A stretch of DNA of 64,000 bases from Caulobacter sp. UNC358MFTsu5.1. Its GTDB lineage: Bacteria; Pseudomonadota; Alphaproteobacteria; Caulobacterales; Caulobacteraceae. Below the pieces are notes generated by a model. It was not told the origin of the DNA. It did not search any database and saw only the letters and a program-made list of their open reading frames with translations. Location: the NCBI RefSeq assembly GCF_000712075.1, contig NZ_JONW01000005.1, forward strand, positions 5,001 through 69,000. Reading direction: 5' to 3'. This document shows positions 50,909-58,584 of this stretch, piece after piece. The position numbers and the translations under genes were made by a program. The stretch's first letter is position 1. Each line of letters begins with the position of its first letter.

Positions 50909-52528
50909 CTATTCGGCGGCGAACTGGTTCATGGTGTTGGCGTGGCCGCCGGCTTTCAGGGCGCGCTCGCCGGCGACCATCTCCTTGAAGGTGTCGCCCA
51001 GGTCCGAGCCGACCTCGTGCTGGTGCTTCACGGCCGACACCCCGCGGCGGATCTCTTCGCGCTGCACGGTGTTGACGTAGGCCTGCATGCGGTCCTCGCC
51101 GAAGTAGCCGCGCGACAGCTCGTCCACGCTCTTGGCCGTCAGGTGGAAGGTCGGCAGGGTGATCAGGTTGTGGAACACCCCGGCGCGGGCCGAGATGTCG
51201 ACCTGGAAGCGGGCCAGGCGCTCGTCGGCCTCGCGGCCCAGGTCGCTCTTGTCGTACTCGGCCGACATCAGCGCGTTGCCTTCGGGATAGCTGTCCTTGT
51301 GGATCTTGCCCTCGGCGATCCACTGGTCGCGGACCTGCTTGCGCAGGTTCAGGGTCCAGTTGAACGACGGCGAGTTGTTGTAGGTCAGCTTGGCGTTCGG
51401 AACGACCTTGCGGATCTCGGCCACCATCGAGGCGATCTCGTCGACATTGGGAGTGTCGGTCTCGATCCACAGCAGGTCGGCGCCGCCCTGGGTGAGGTTG
51501 GCGATGCAGTCCTCGATGACGCGCTGGCGGCCGGTGCCGTCCTGGAAGGCGAACAGGCCGTTGGGCATGCGCACCGGCTTGACGAACGCGCCGTCCTTCA
51601 TGATCGCCAGCTCGCCGTCCTGCAGCGGGTTGTCGGCCGTGACGGGCTCGGTCTTCAGCCACTTGATGTAGTCGCTGGCCAGGTCGCCCGGCTCCTGGCT
51701 GACCGGGATCTTCTGGGTCAAGCCCGCGCCCAGGCTGTCGGTGCGGGCGACGATCACGCCCTCGTCGACGCCCAGCTCCTCGAAGGCCAGGCGGCAGGCG
51801 CGCAGCTTCTCGATGAAGTCCTCGCGCGGCACGGTGACCTTGCCGTCCTGGTGGCCGCACTGCTTGGCGTCGCTGACCTGGTTCTCGATCTGCAGGCAGC
51901 AGGCGCCGGCCTTGATCATCTCCTTGGCCAGCAGATAGGTCGCGTGCTCGTTGCCGAAGCCGGCGTCGATGTCGGCGATGATCGGCACCACGTGGGTCTC
52001 GAAGTTGTCGATGGCCTTGATCGCGGCCTGCTCGGCGACCTGGTCGCCGGCCTCACGGGCGGTGCTCAGGGCCTTGAACAGGTCGTTGATGGCCACTTCG
52101 TCGGCCTGCCGCAGCGAGACGTAGATCTCCTCGATCAGGTCGACGACCGAGGTCTTCTCGTGCATCGACTGGTCGGGCAGGTGGCCGAAGCGGTTGCGCA
52201 GGCCCGCGACCATCCAGCCGGACAGATAGACATAAGCGCCCTTGGTCGTGCCGCGCAGGCGCTTGACCGACTTGATCATCTGCTGGGCGTGGAAGCCCGA
52301 CCAGCAGCCCAGCGACTGGGTGAACTTGGCGCTGTCGGCGTCGTAGGCGGCCATGTCGGCACGCATGACCGGGGCCATGGCGCGGGCGATGTCGAGGTGG
52401 GTGTTGAAGGTGTTCTGCAGCTTCAGCTGGATGATGGCGTCGATGTCGACCCCGCCCGGCGCGACGCCGTTCGGATAGCGCGCCAGCAGGGCGTCGCGGT
52501 GGTCGGCATAGGTCTTGCGCTGCGTCAT
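50909..52528 (-). CDS. aceA: Isocitrate lyase
   Basis: The 539-aa protein cleaves isocitrate to succinate and glyoxylate. The active-site segment is KQCGHQDGK (about residues 205-213), where classical enzymes have KKCGH; this Gln variant is, as I recall, usual for the longer isocitrate lyases of Pseudomonas and related bacteria. IADIDAGFGNEHATYLL and NNSPSFNWTLNL are also conserved. ATG 52528 (MTQRKTYADHRDALL) is preferred over an extended start at 52579. It is the first gene of the shunt operon. Confidence 0.96.
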   Translation of the reverse strand: MTQRKTYADHRDALLARYPNGVAPGGVDIDAIIQLKLQNTFNTHLDIARAMAPVMRADMAAYDADSAKFTQSLGCWSGFHAQQMIKSVKRLRGTTKGAYVYLSGWMVAGLRNRFGHLPDQSMHEKTSVVDLIEEIYVSLRQADEVAINDLFKALSTAREAGDQVAEQAAIKAIDNFETHVVPIIADIDAGFGNEHATYLLAKEMIKAGACCLQIENQVSDAKQCGHQDGKVTVPREDFIEKLRACRLAFEELGVDEGVIVARTDSLGAGLTQKIPVSQEPGDLASDYIKWLKTEPVTADNPLQDGELAIMKDGAFVKPVRMPNGLFAFQDGTGRQRVIEDCIANLTQGGADLLWIETDTPNVDEIASMVAEIRKVVPNAKLTYNNSPSFNWTLNLRKQVRDQWIAEGKIHKDSYPEGNALMSAEYDKSDLGREADERLARFQVDISARAGVFHNLITLPTFHLTAKSVDELSRGYFGEDRMQAYVNTVQREEIRRGVSAVKHQHEVGSDLGDTFKEMVAGERALKAGGHANTMNQFAAE

Positions 52529-52639
52529 GGTCGTTCGGTCCCAACTTCGGAGCCCGGGGCGGTAAGCCTTGCGGGCCAAGGAAAACTTGTCGTTGGGGAC
52601 CTAACGCCGCGCCGCCGGAACGGTCGAACCTATTGAGGG

Positions 52640-52690
52640 CAAATTGTCAAAGATCGACTTTGTAATTTCTGTAAAGTCGTGACAAATTGA
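52640..52690. promoter_or_regulatory. Inverted repeats between aceA and its putative regulator
   Basis: CAAATTGTCAAAG (52640-52652) and CTTTGTAATTTC (52658-52669) form an imperfect palindrome around ATCGA. A third related half, GTCGTGACAAATTG, follows at 52677-52690. ACTTTG-type half sites are reminiscent of RamB/ScfR-family operators. This is the only AT-rich stretch in the gap. Confidence 0.5.
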
Positions 52691-52694
52691 CTGA

Positions 52695-54134
52695 ATGGCG
52701 ACGCTCGATAAGAAACAAGGCGACAAGAAGCTTTTCCTGGGGGGACGGCTGAAGCGGCTGCGGCGCGACCTGGGCGTGACCCAGGCGCGGATGGCCGAGG
52801 AGCTGGGCGTCTCGCCCAGCTATCTGAACCTCCTCGAGCGCAACCAGCGGCCGGTCACCGCCCAGCTGCTGCTGCGCCTGGCCGACGCCTACGACCTGGA
52901 CCTGCGCAGCCTGTCGGCCGACGATCCCGGCGGCGGGGCGGGGCTGGAGGAGGTGCTGGCCGACAAGATGTTCGCCGACCTGGGCGTCGGTCGCCACGAG
53001 GTCGCCGAGGTGGCCGAGCTGTCGCCCGGCCTGGCCGAGGCCATGACCCGGCTCTATCGCGCCTATCTGGACCGGGGACGGCTGATCGACCTGGGCGCCT
53101 TCGAGCGGCCGGACGGCGCGGGGCCGGTCTCGGGCCAGTCGCCGACCGACTGGGTCCGCGACCTCGTCGGCGCCCAGCGCAACCACTTCGCCGAACTGGA
53201 GACCCTGGCCGAGACGATCCTGGCCAAGCTGAAGGCCGACCCGCAGGACCTGGGCCCCGCCGTGCGCGAGCGGCTGCTGCGCGAGTACGGCGTCCAGTGC
53301 CGCGTCATGCCGGTGGAGGTGATGACCGGCTCGCTGCGCCGCTACGACCACCACCGCAAGCGCCTGATGCTGTCGGAGACCCTGGCCCCGGCCAGCCGCA
53401 TCTTCGGCATGTGCTACCAGCTGGGGCTGATGGAGGGCGGCCAGGTTCTGACCGACCTGACCGACCGCTTCAACGCCCCCGACCGCGCCACCCGCCAGCT
53501 GCTGAAGGTGTTCCTGGACGGCTACCTGGCCGCGGCGATCATGATGCCGTACGAGCCGTTCCTGGCGGCCATGGAGTCCACCGGCTACGACATCGAGCGG
53601 GTGCGGCCGCGCTTCGGCGTCAGCTACGAGCAGGCCGCCCAGCGCCTGACCACCCTGGGCCGTCCGGGCTCGCGCGGGGTGCCGTTCTTCATGATGCGGC
53701 TGGACGCGGCGGGGAACATCTCCAAGCGCTTCGCGGCAGGGCCGTTCCCGTTCTCGCGGTTCGGCGGCGCCTGTCCGCGCTGGAACGTCCACGACAGCTT
53801 CAAGACCCCCGGCCGCATCGTCACCCAGGTGATCGAGACGCCCGACAGCGAGCGCTACTTCACCCTGTCGCGCACCGTGCGGCGGGTGTCGGGCCTGCAG
53901 GCGGGGCTGGAGGACGAGCTGGTCGTCGGCCTGGGCTGCGAGCTGAAATATGCGGGCAAGCTGGTCCAGGCGCGCGGGCTGGACATGGCCAACCCGATCA
54001 CCATCGAGATCGGCCCCTCGTGCCGGATCTGCGAGCGTCCGGCCTGCCCGCAGCGCGCGGCGGCGCCGATCAATCGGACCCTGCTGGTCGAGGAGAACAG
54101 CAAGTCGCTGTCCCCCTTCCCCTTCGCCCGCTAG
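52695..54134 (+). CDS. RamB/ScfR-family regulator (XRE plus IrrE-like plus DUF2083)
   Basis: The 479-aa protein has an N-terminal XRE helix-turn-helix (LGVTQARMAEELGVSPSYLNLLERNQRPV, about residues 25-53). A degenerate IrrE/ImmA peptidase-like middle and a C-terminal DUF2083 region follow, the latter with conserved cysteines in PSCRICERPACPQR. This is the family of RamB, MccR and PccR, which sense short-chain acyl-CoA and control acetate or propionate genes. Divergence from aceA-aceB makes it the likely shunt regulator. It ends three bases from the convergent carboxylesterase stop. Confidence 0.88.
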   Translation: MATLDKKQGDKKLFLGGRLKRLRRDLGVTQARMAEELGVSPSYLNLLERNQRPVTAQLLLRLADAYDLDLRSLSADDPGGGAGLEEVLADKMFADLGVGRHEVAEVAELSPGLAEAMTRLYRAYLDRGRLIDLGAFERPDGAGPVSGQSPTDWVRDLVGAQRNHFAELETLAETILAKLKADPQDLGPAVRERLLREYGVQCRVMPVEVMTGSLRRYDHHRKRLMLSETLAPASRIFGMCYQLGLMEGGQVLTDLTDRFNAPDRATRQLLKVFLDGYLAAAIMMPYEPFLAAMESTGYDIERVRPRFGVSYEQAAQRLTTLGRPGSRGVPFFMMRLDAAGNISKRFAAGPFPFSRFGGACPRWNVHDSFKTPGRIVTQVIETPDSERYFTLSRTVRRVSGLQAGLEDELVVGLGCELKYAGKLVQARGLDMANPITIEIGPSCRICERPACPQRAAAPINRTLLVEENSKSLSPFPFAR

Positions 54135-54137
54135 CCC

Positions 54138-55790
54138 TCAGGGACAGGCGGGCGTCGGGCCGGGCATGACCGGGGACACCAGGCCGACGTTCCAGTTCCA
54201 GGCCTGGTCGCCACTGGCCCGCCGCCGGCACATGACCCGCTCGTTCAGCGCGAACATGCCCGGCATCAGGTCGGCGGCGGTCGTCGGCTTGTCGCGGAAG
54301 GCCATGTAGCCGCCCGCCGGCGCATAGGCCGGCCAATCAGCAGCACCAGCGGCCTGGGGCCGACCGGTCCGCGCGAAGCTGGTCCAGTAGCCGATCATGG
54401 CCTGGGAAAGTCCCCGTTCCTCCGGCGTGTCCGGCGATTTGGGCCAGCGCGGCGAGGTGCGGTCCATGTTCCCGAACATGAACGGGATCTCGCTGGCGTG
54501 GAACGCGTGGATGCCCGCCTGGTCCATGGCCGGATAGCCGTGGTCCCACAGATAGAGGAACGAGGGATGGCCGGCCTTGGCCTGGGACCGGACCAGCCGC
54601 TCGGCCGTCCAGCCGTACATGGCGTCGCGGGTGGTGGCCAGGACGCTCTCCTCCAGGTTCGACGACGGGTAGAGCGCCAGGAAATCGTCGGCCAGGTCGC
54701 GATAGCGTTCGCGGATCGTCTTCTCGTACTCCGCCGCGCCCTTGGGCGTCGGCGGGGCCAGGAAGCGCAGGGCGCGGATCTCGCCGCTGTTGAAGCCGGC
54801 CAGGATCGGCGCGGGCGCCTGCTCGCCGCGATCGAAGGTGTCGACCAGCTGGCGGGGCAGCACCTTGCCGTCCACGACCCCGAAGGGCAGGAAGCCGGCC
54901 TTGGCCGCGCCGTCGGTCACCGCCTGGGGGTCCATGGCGCGCAGGGCCGCCAGGTTCGGCGCCTTCAGCGCCCCGGCCACATAGGCCCCCGCCCCCTCGC
55001 CCGACGGCATGCCGTAGCGGGCGGTCTTCAGCTCGGGCGTCGAGATCATGTAGGCGCTCTGGGCGATCGCCTTGTGGAACAGCCCGCGCGCCTGGGGCGA
55101 GGCCATCAGGTACATGACGCTGAGCGCCCCGGCCGACTCGCCGGCGATGGTGACGTTGGCCGGGTCGCCGCCGAACGATGCGATGTTGCGCTGGACCCAC
55201 TGCAGGGCCGCGATCTGGTCCAGCAGGCCGTAGTTGCCCGAGACGCCGTCGGGCGACTCCTTGCTGAGCTCGGGATGGGCCAGGTAGCCCAGCGCGCCAA
55301 GCCGGTAGTTGATCGTCACGACGACCGTGCCGGTCGCCGCCAGCTTGGCGCCGTTGTAGCCGTTGGACCGGCCCGTCCCCGAGGTCAGGGAGCCGCCGTG
55401 GATCCAGACCAGCACGGGGGCCTTGCCCGTCGTGGACGGGGTCCAGAGGTTCAAGGTCAGGCAGTCCTCGCTGGTCGGGACCTCGGCGGTCGAATAGACC
55501 GACGCCGGGCCGGGCGCGGGCTGGATGCAGGCGGCGCCGAACTGGCCGGCGTCGCGGGTCCCTGTCCAGGACGTGGCCGGCGCGGGCGGACGCCAGCGGC
55601 CGGCGCCCACCGGCGGGGCGGCGTAGGGCAGGCCCTTGAAAGCCAGCAGGCCGCCGTCGACCACGCCTTCCGCCGTTCCGGCCGGGGCGGCGACCACCGG
55701 CCGCGCGGACTCGGCGAAGGCCTGGTCGGGACCCGCCAGCAGGGCGACGGCGCCCGCGAGGCCGAGAAGGGGCTTCAAGAAATTCGTCAT
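54138..55790 (-). CDS. Type B carboxylesterase, secreted
   Basis: The 550-aa alpha/beta hydrolase has a signal peptide (MTNFLKPLLGLAGAVALLAGPDQAFA). The nucleophile Ser is in VTIAGESAGALSV, the oxyanion loop is HGGSLTSG, and EDCLTLNLW is the type B signature. The catalytic His is probably in AFHASEIPFMFG. It hydrolyses an ester in the periplasm. ATG 55790 overlaps the MFS stop (ATGA), so translation is coupled. It is last in a minus-strand run of receptor, serine hydrolase, MFS and esterase genes. Confidence 0.92.
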   Translation of the reverse strand: MTNFLKPLLGLAGAVALLAGPDQAFAESARPVVAAPAGTAEGVVDGGLLAFKGLPYAAPPVGAGRWRPPAPATSWTGTRDAGQFGAACIQPAPGPASVYSTAEVPTSEDCLTLNLWTPSTTGKAPVLVWIHGGSLTSGTGRSNGYNGAKLAATGTVVVTINYRLGALGYLAHPELSKESPDGVSGNYGLLDQIAALQWVQRNIASFGGDPANVTIAGESAGALSVMYLMASPQARGLFHKAIAQSAYMISTPELKTARYGMPSGEGAGAYVAGALKAPNLAALRAMDPQAVTDGAAKAGFLPFGVVDGKVLPRQLVDTFDRGEQAPAPILAGFNSGEIRALRFLAPPTPKGAAEYEKTIRERYRDLADDFLALYPSSNLEESVLATTRDAMYGWTAERLVRSQAKAGHPSFLYLWDHGYPAMDQAGIHAFHASEIPFMFGNMDRTSPRWPKSPDTPEERGLSQAMIGYWTSFARTGRPQAAGAADWPAYAPAGGYMAFRDKPTTAADLMPGMFALNERVMCRRRASGDQAWNWNVGLVSPVMPGPTPACP

Positions 55791-57127
55791 TGGACGGCTC
55801 CGGTCTTGGGGGCCTTGCCCAGCAGCCGCGCCAGCGCCAGGAACAGGCCGATGGCCAGGGCGTAGAACGGGGCCAGGGTGAAGAGCGCCATCTGCAGCGA
55901 GTTGGTCGGGTGGTCGGCGCGGAAGAAGTCGCTGGCCGCGCCCACATAGGTCGGGCCCAGGCCCAGGCCGATGAAGTTCATCACCAGCAGCAGCAGGGCG
56001 CCCGACATCACTCTTTGATTGGGCCGGACCTCGGTCTGGACCAGGGCCACCGCGGGCGACAGGTAGAAGTGGTTCAGGCACATCGGGAAGATCAGCAGGC
56101 CGATCGCCAGCGGCCAGCTCGGCGCCCAGACGAAGGCCAGGAAGAACGGTACGGCCAGGATCAGGCCGATGGCCGGCGCCAGGCCGTAGGCGCGCTTGGA
56201 CACCCGCGTGAACCGGTCGATCAACCAGCCCGAGCCGAAGATGCCCACGCTCATGCCGACGCCCACGACCAGCGCGTACCAGAGGGCGACCTCCTGCAGG
56301 GTCATGCCCTTCTCGCGCATCAGGAACAGGGTGGCGAAGTTGCCCAGGCCGTAGGTGATGAACTGGGTCGCGCCGCCGCCCAGGGCGGCCAGCATCAGGG
56401 CGGGATGGCAGACGAACATGCGCAGGGTCTCGCCGAAGCCCGCCTTGGGCGGAGCCGGCGCGTCGGCCGCCCGGTCCAGTCCGCCGCGCTTGGGCTCGCG
56501 GACGATGAAGGTCAGGGCCAGGGCCGCGACCAGGCCGACGCCGCCGGTCACCAGGAAGGCGTCGCGCCAGCTGAACGCCGCCGCCACCGAGGCGCCGAAC
56601 GCGATGCCCAGGGCTGCCCCCACCGGCGGGCCCAGGTTGTAGAGGCCCAGCGCCCTCCCCCGGCGTCCCGGCGGGAAATAGTCGGTGATGATGGCGTAGG
56701 ACGGCGGCACGCCGCCCGCCTCGCCGAAGCCCACCGTCATCCGCGCCACGGCGAAGCCGCCATAGGTCTTGGCCACGCCGCAGGCCATGGTCGCCGCGCT
56801 CCAGATGCCGCAGGCGATGGCCAGCACCGCCACCCGGTTGGTCCGGTCCGCCAGCCAGCCCACCGGGATGGCGATGAAGCAGTAGAAGGCCGCGAAATAG
56901 AGCCCGCCCAGCAGGCCCAACTGGCTGTCGGTGATGTGCAGGGTGTCCTGGATCGGCTTGGCCAGGATCGACAGCAGCTGCCGGTCCAGGAAGTTCAGGA
57001 CGTAGATGAACCACAGGCAGCCGAGGGCGACCCAGGCCCTGGCGTCGGGCGCGCGGGCCTCGGCGGTCCCGCCTTCGACAAGGGGCGGCGCGGTCGCGAC
57101 GGGGACGGCTTCGGCGTTGCTCATCAT
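55787..57127 (-). CDS. MFS transporter, spinster-like
   Basis: The 446-aa protein has 12 predicted spans and the spinster-type start LGCLWFIYVLNFLDRQLLSILAKPIQ, with loop motif GWLADRTNRVAVL. It probably imports the product released by the neighbouring esterases; this is inferred from context. ATG 57127 follows GAGGAAACG. A 13-bp tandem repeat lies between it and the upstream serine hydrolase gene. Confidence 0.88.
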   Translation of the reverse strand: MMSNAEAVPVATAPPLVEGGTAEARAPDARAWVALGCLWFIYVLNFLDRQLLSILAKPIQDTLHITDSQLGLLGGLYFAAFYCFIAIPVGWLADRTNRVAVLAIACGIWSAATMACGVAKTYGGFAVARMTVGFGEAGGVPPSYAIITDYFPPGRRGRALGLYNLGPPVGAALGIAFGASVAAAFSWRDAFLVTGGVGLVAALALTFIVREPKRGGLDRAADAPAPPKAGFGETLRMFVCHPALMLAALGGGATQFITYGLGNFATLFLMREKGMTLQEVALWYALVVGVGMSVGIFGSGWLIDRFTRVSKRAYGLAPAIGLILAVPFFLAFVWAPSWPLAIGLLIFPMCLNHFYLSPAVALVQTEVRPNQRVMSGALLLLVMNFIGLGLGPTYVGAASDFFRADHPTNSLQMALFTLAPFYALAIGLFLALARLLGKAPKTGAVQ

Positions 57128-57164
57128 CGTTTCCTCGGACCGCGAGCCTTGGGGCTCGTCTATC

Positions 57165-57203
57165 GTTCAGGATGGGCGTTCAGGATGGGCGTTCAGGATG
57201 GGA
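57165..57203. repeat. Three tandem copies of a 13-bp unit
   Basis: GTTCAGGATGGGC is repeated three times (the last copy ends in A) in the 84-bp gap between the serine hydrolase and MFS genes. Confidence 0.8.
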
Positions 57204-57211
57204 TAGTCGGT

Positions 57212-58468
57212 TCACGCGTCCCGCAAGGCGGCATAGACGGCCTGCTGGTAGACGGGCAAGGCGCGGCGGCCGGCCGCCCCCTGCCCCGTGGCGATGGTCG
57301 CGCCCGAGCCGGCCGAGACCGGCACCTGGTGCTGGATCAGGTAGATCATGACCAGGTCGTTGGCCGGGTCGGCCTGCCACCAGGTGCCGAAGATGCCCGG
57401 CCAGGTCATCGCGCCCGGCGCGCCGCAGGCATAGGGATTGTCGACGACGTCCTCGGCCACCGACAGCCCCAGCCCGAAGCCGGACTTGCGCCACAGCGGC
57501 ATGCCCGCGAACGGGACCTCGCGCTGGGCCTGCGTCAAGCGGTTGGTCCGCATCAGGGCGACGGTCTCGGGCCGCAGCAGGCGGACGCCGTCGAGCGTCC
57601 CCTCGCCCAGGATCATCCGCGCGAACCGGTGATAGTCGCCCGCCGTCGAGATCAGCCCGCCGCCGCCCGGCGTATAGGCCGGCGGTTCGTCGTACATCTC
57701 GGGCTCGACCTTCGCGAGGCCGCCCGACGCCTCGTCATAGGCGTAGAGGCTGGCCAGGCGACGGCGCTGGTCGCGCGGCAGCCAGAAGTCGGTGTCGTCC
57801 ATGCCGAGCGGCGCGAAGATGCGCTCCCGCAGGACCTGGCGCAGCGGCTTGCCCTCGACGCGGCCGACCAGGAAGCCCAGCACGTCGGTCGAGTGGCCGT
57901 AGTGGAAGCGCTCGCCCGGCTGGTAGGCCAGGGGCAGGCCGCCCAGAGCCGCCAGCCATTCGTCGACGGAGAGGCGGGTCATGGCCGGGTCGCCCAGCGC
58001 CCGCTCGTAGGCCGCCTTCAGCGGGCCCTCCGAGAAGAAGCCGTAGGCGATCCCCGCGCGGTGGGTCAGCAGGTCCTCGACGGTGATCGGACGCCGGGCC
58101 GGCGTCACGTCGCGCAGCGGCCCCGCCGCGTCGCGCAGCACCAGCGGGTCGGCCAGTTCCGGGATCCAGCGCGCGATCGGATCGTCCGGGGCGATCCGGC
58201 CCTCCTCGACCAGCATCAGGGCCGCCGCCGAGGTGATCGGCTTGGTCATCGAGGCGATGCGGAACAGGGTGTCCGACCGCATCGGCGTGCGGGTTTCCAG
58301 GTCGCTCCAGCCGACCGCCTCGCTCTGGACGACCTGGCCGCCTTGGGACGTCAGGGTCACCACGCCCGCCAGCTCGCCGCGATCGACGAAGGCCTGGAGC
58401 GCCGGTCTAACCAGGGCCAGCCTGGCGAGGTCGAAGCCTCGAACGGGGCCAAAAACGTCACGGGTCAT
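57212..58468 (-). CDS. Serine hydrolase, beta-lactamase fold (family VIII esterase-like)
   Basis: The 418-aa protein has the SxxK nucleophile motif in FRIASMTKPITSAAALML, a Tyr motif in FHYGHSTDVLGFLVG, and a closing W-rich region (GIFGTWWQADPAND). It has no signal peptide from ATG 58468 (MTRDVFGPV), so it is probably cytoplasmic. Family VIII carboxylesterases and related enzymes share this fold and hydrolyse esters; beta-lactamase activity is unlikely. Together with the type B esterase it suggests a substrate with more than one ester bond, or a lactone. Confidence 0.87.
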   Translation of the reverse strand: MTRDVFGPVRGFDLARLALVRPALQAFVDRGELAGVVTLTSQGGQVVQSEAVGWSDLETRTPMRSDTLFRIASMTKPITSAAALMLVEEGRIAPDDPIARWIPELADPLVLRDAAGPLRDVTPARRPITVEDLLTHRAGIAYGFFSEGPLKAAYERALGDPAMTRLSVDEWLAALGGLPLAYQPGERFHYGHSTDVLGFLVGRVEGKPLRQVLRERIFAPLGMDDTDFWLPRDQRRRLASLYAYDEASGGLAKVEPEMYDEPPAYTPGGGGLISTAGDYHRFARMILGEGTLDGVRLLRPETVALMRTNRLTQAQREVPFAGMPLWRKSGFGLGLSVAEDVVDNPYACGAPGAMTWPGIFGTWWQADPANDLVMIYLIQHQVPVSAGSGATIATGQGAAGRRALPVYQQAVYAALRDA

Positions 58469-58584
58469 CAAGAGGGGCGCTCCGGCCTCGTAAGGGTCAC
58501 TGCCGCGCCGCGGGAGGGGACGGGGGAGGTCGTGCTCCCGCCCGCGGCGCGTTCGGCGACCCCACCCGGTCGCCGCTTGGATCG

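Noticed and set aside
54138-57014. Open frame of 958 codons on the minus strand
   Set aside because: It is an MFS gene read out of frame running into the true carboxylesterase; the ATGA junction at 55787-55790 separates the two real genes.
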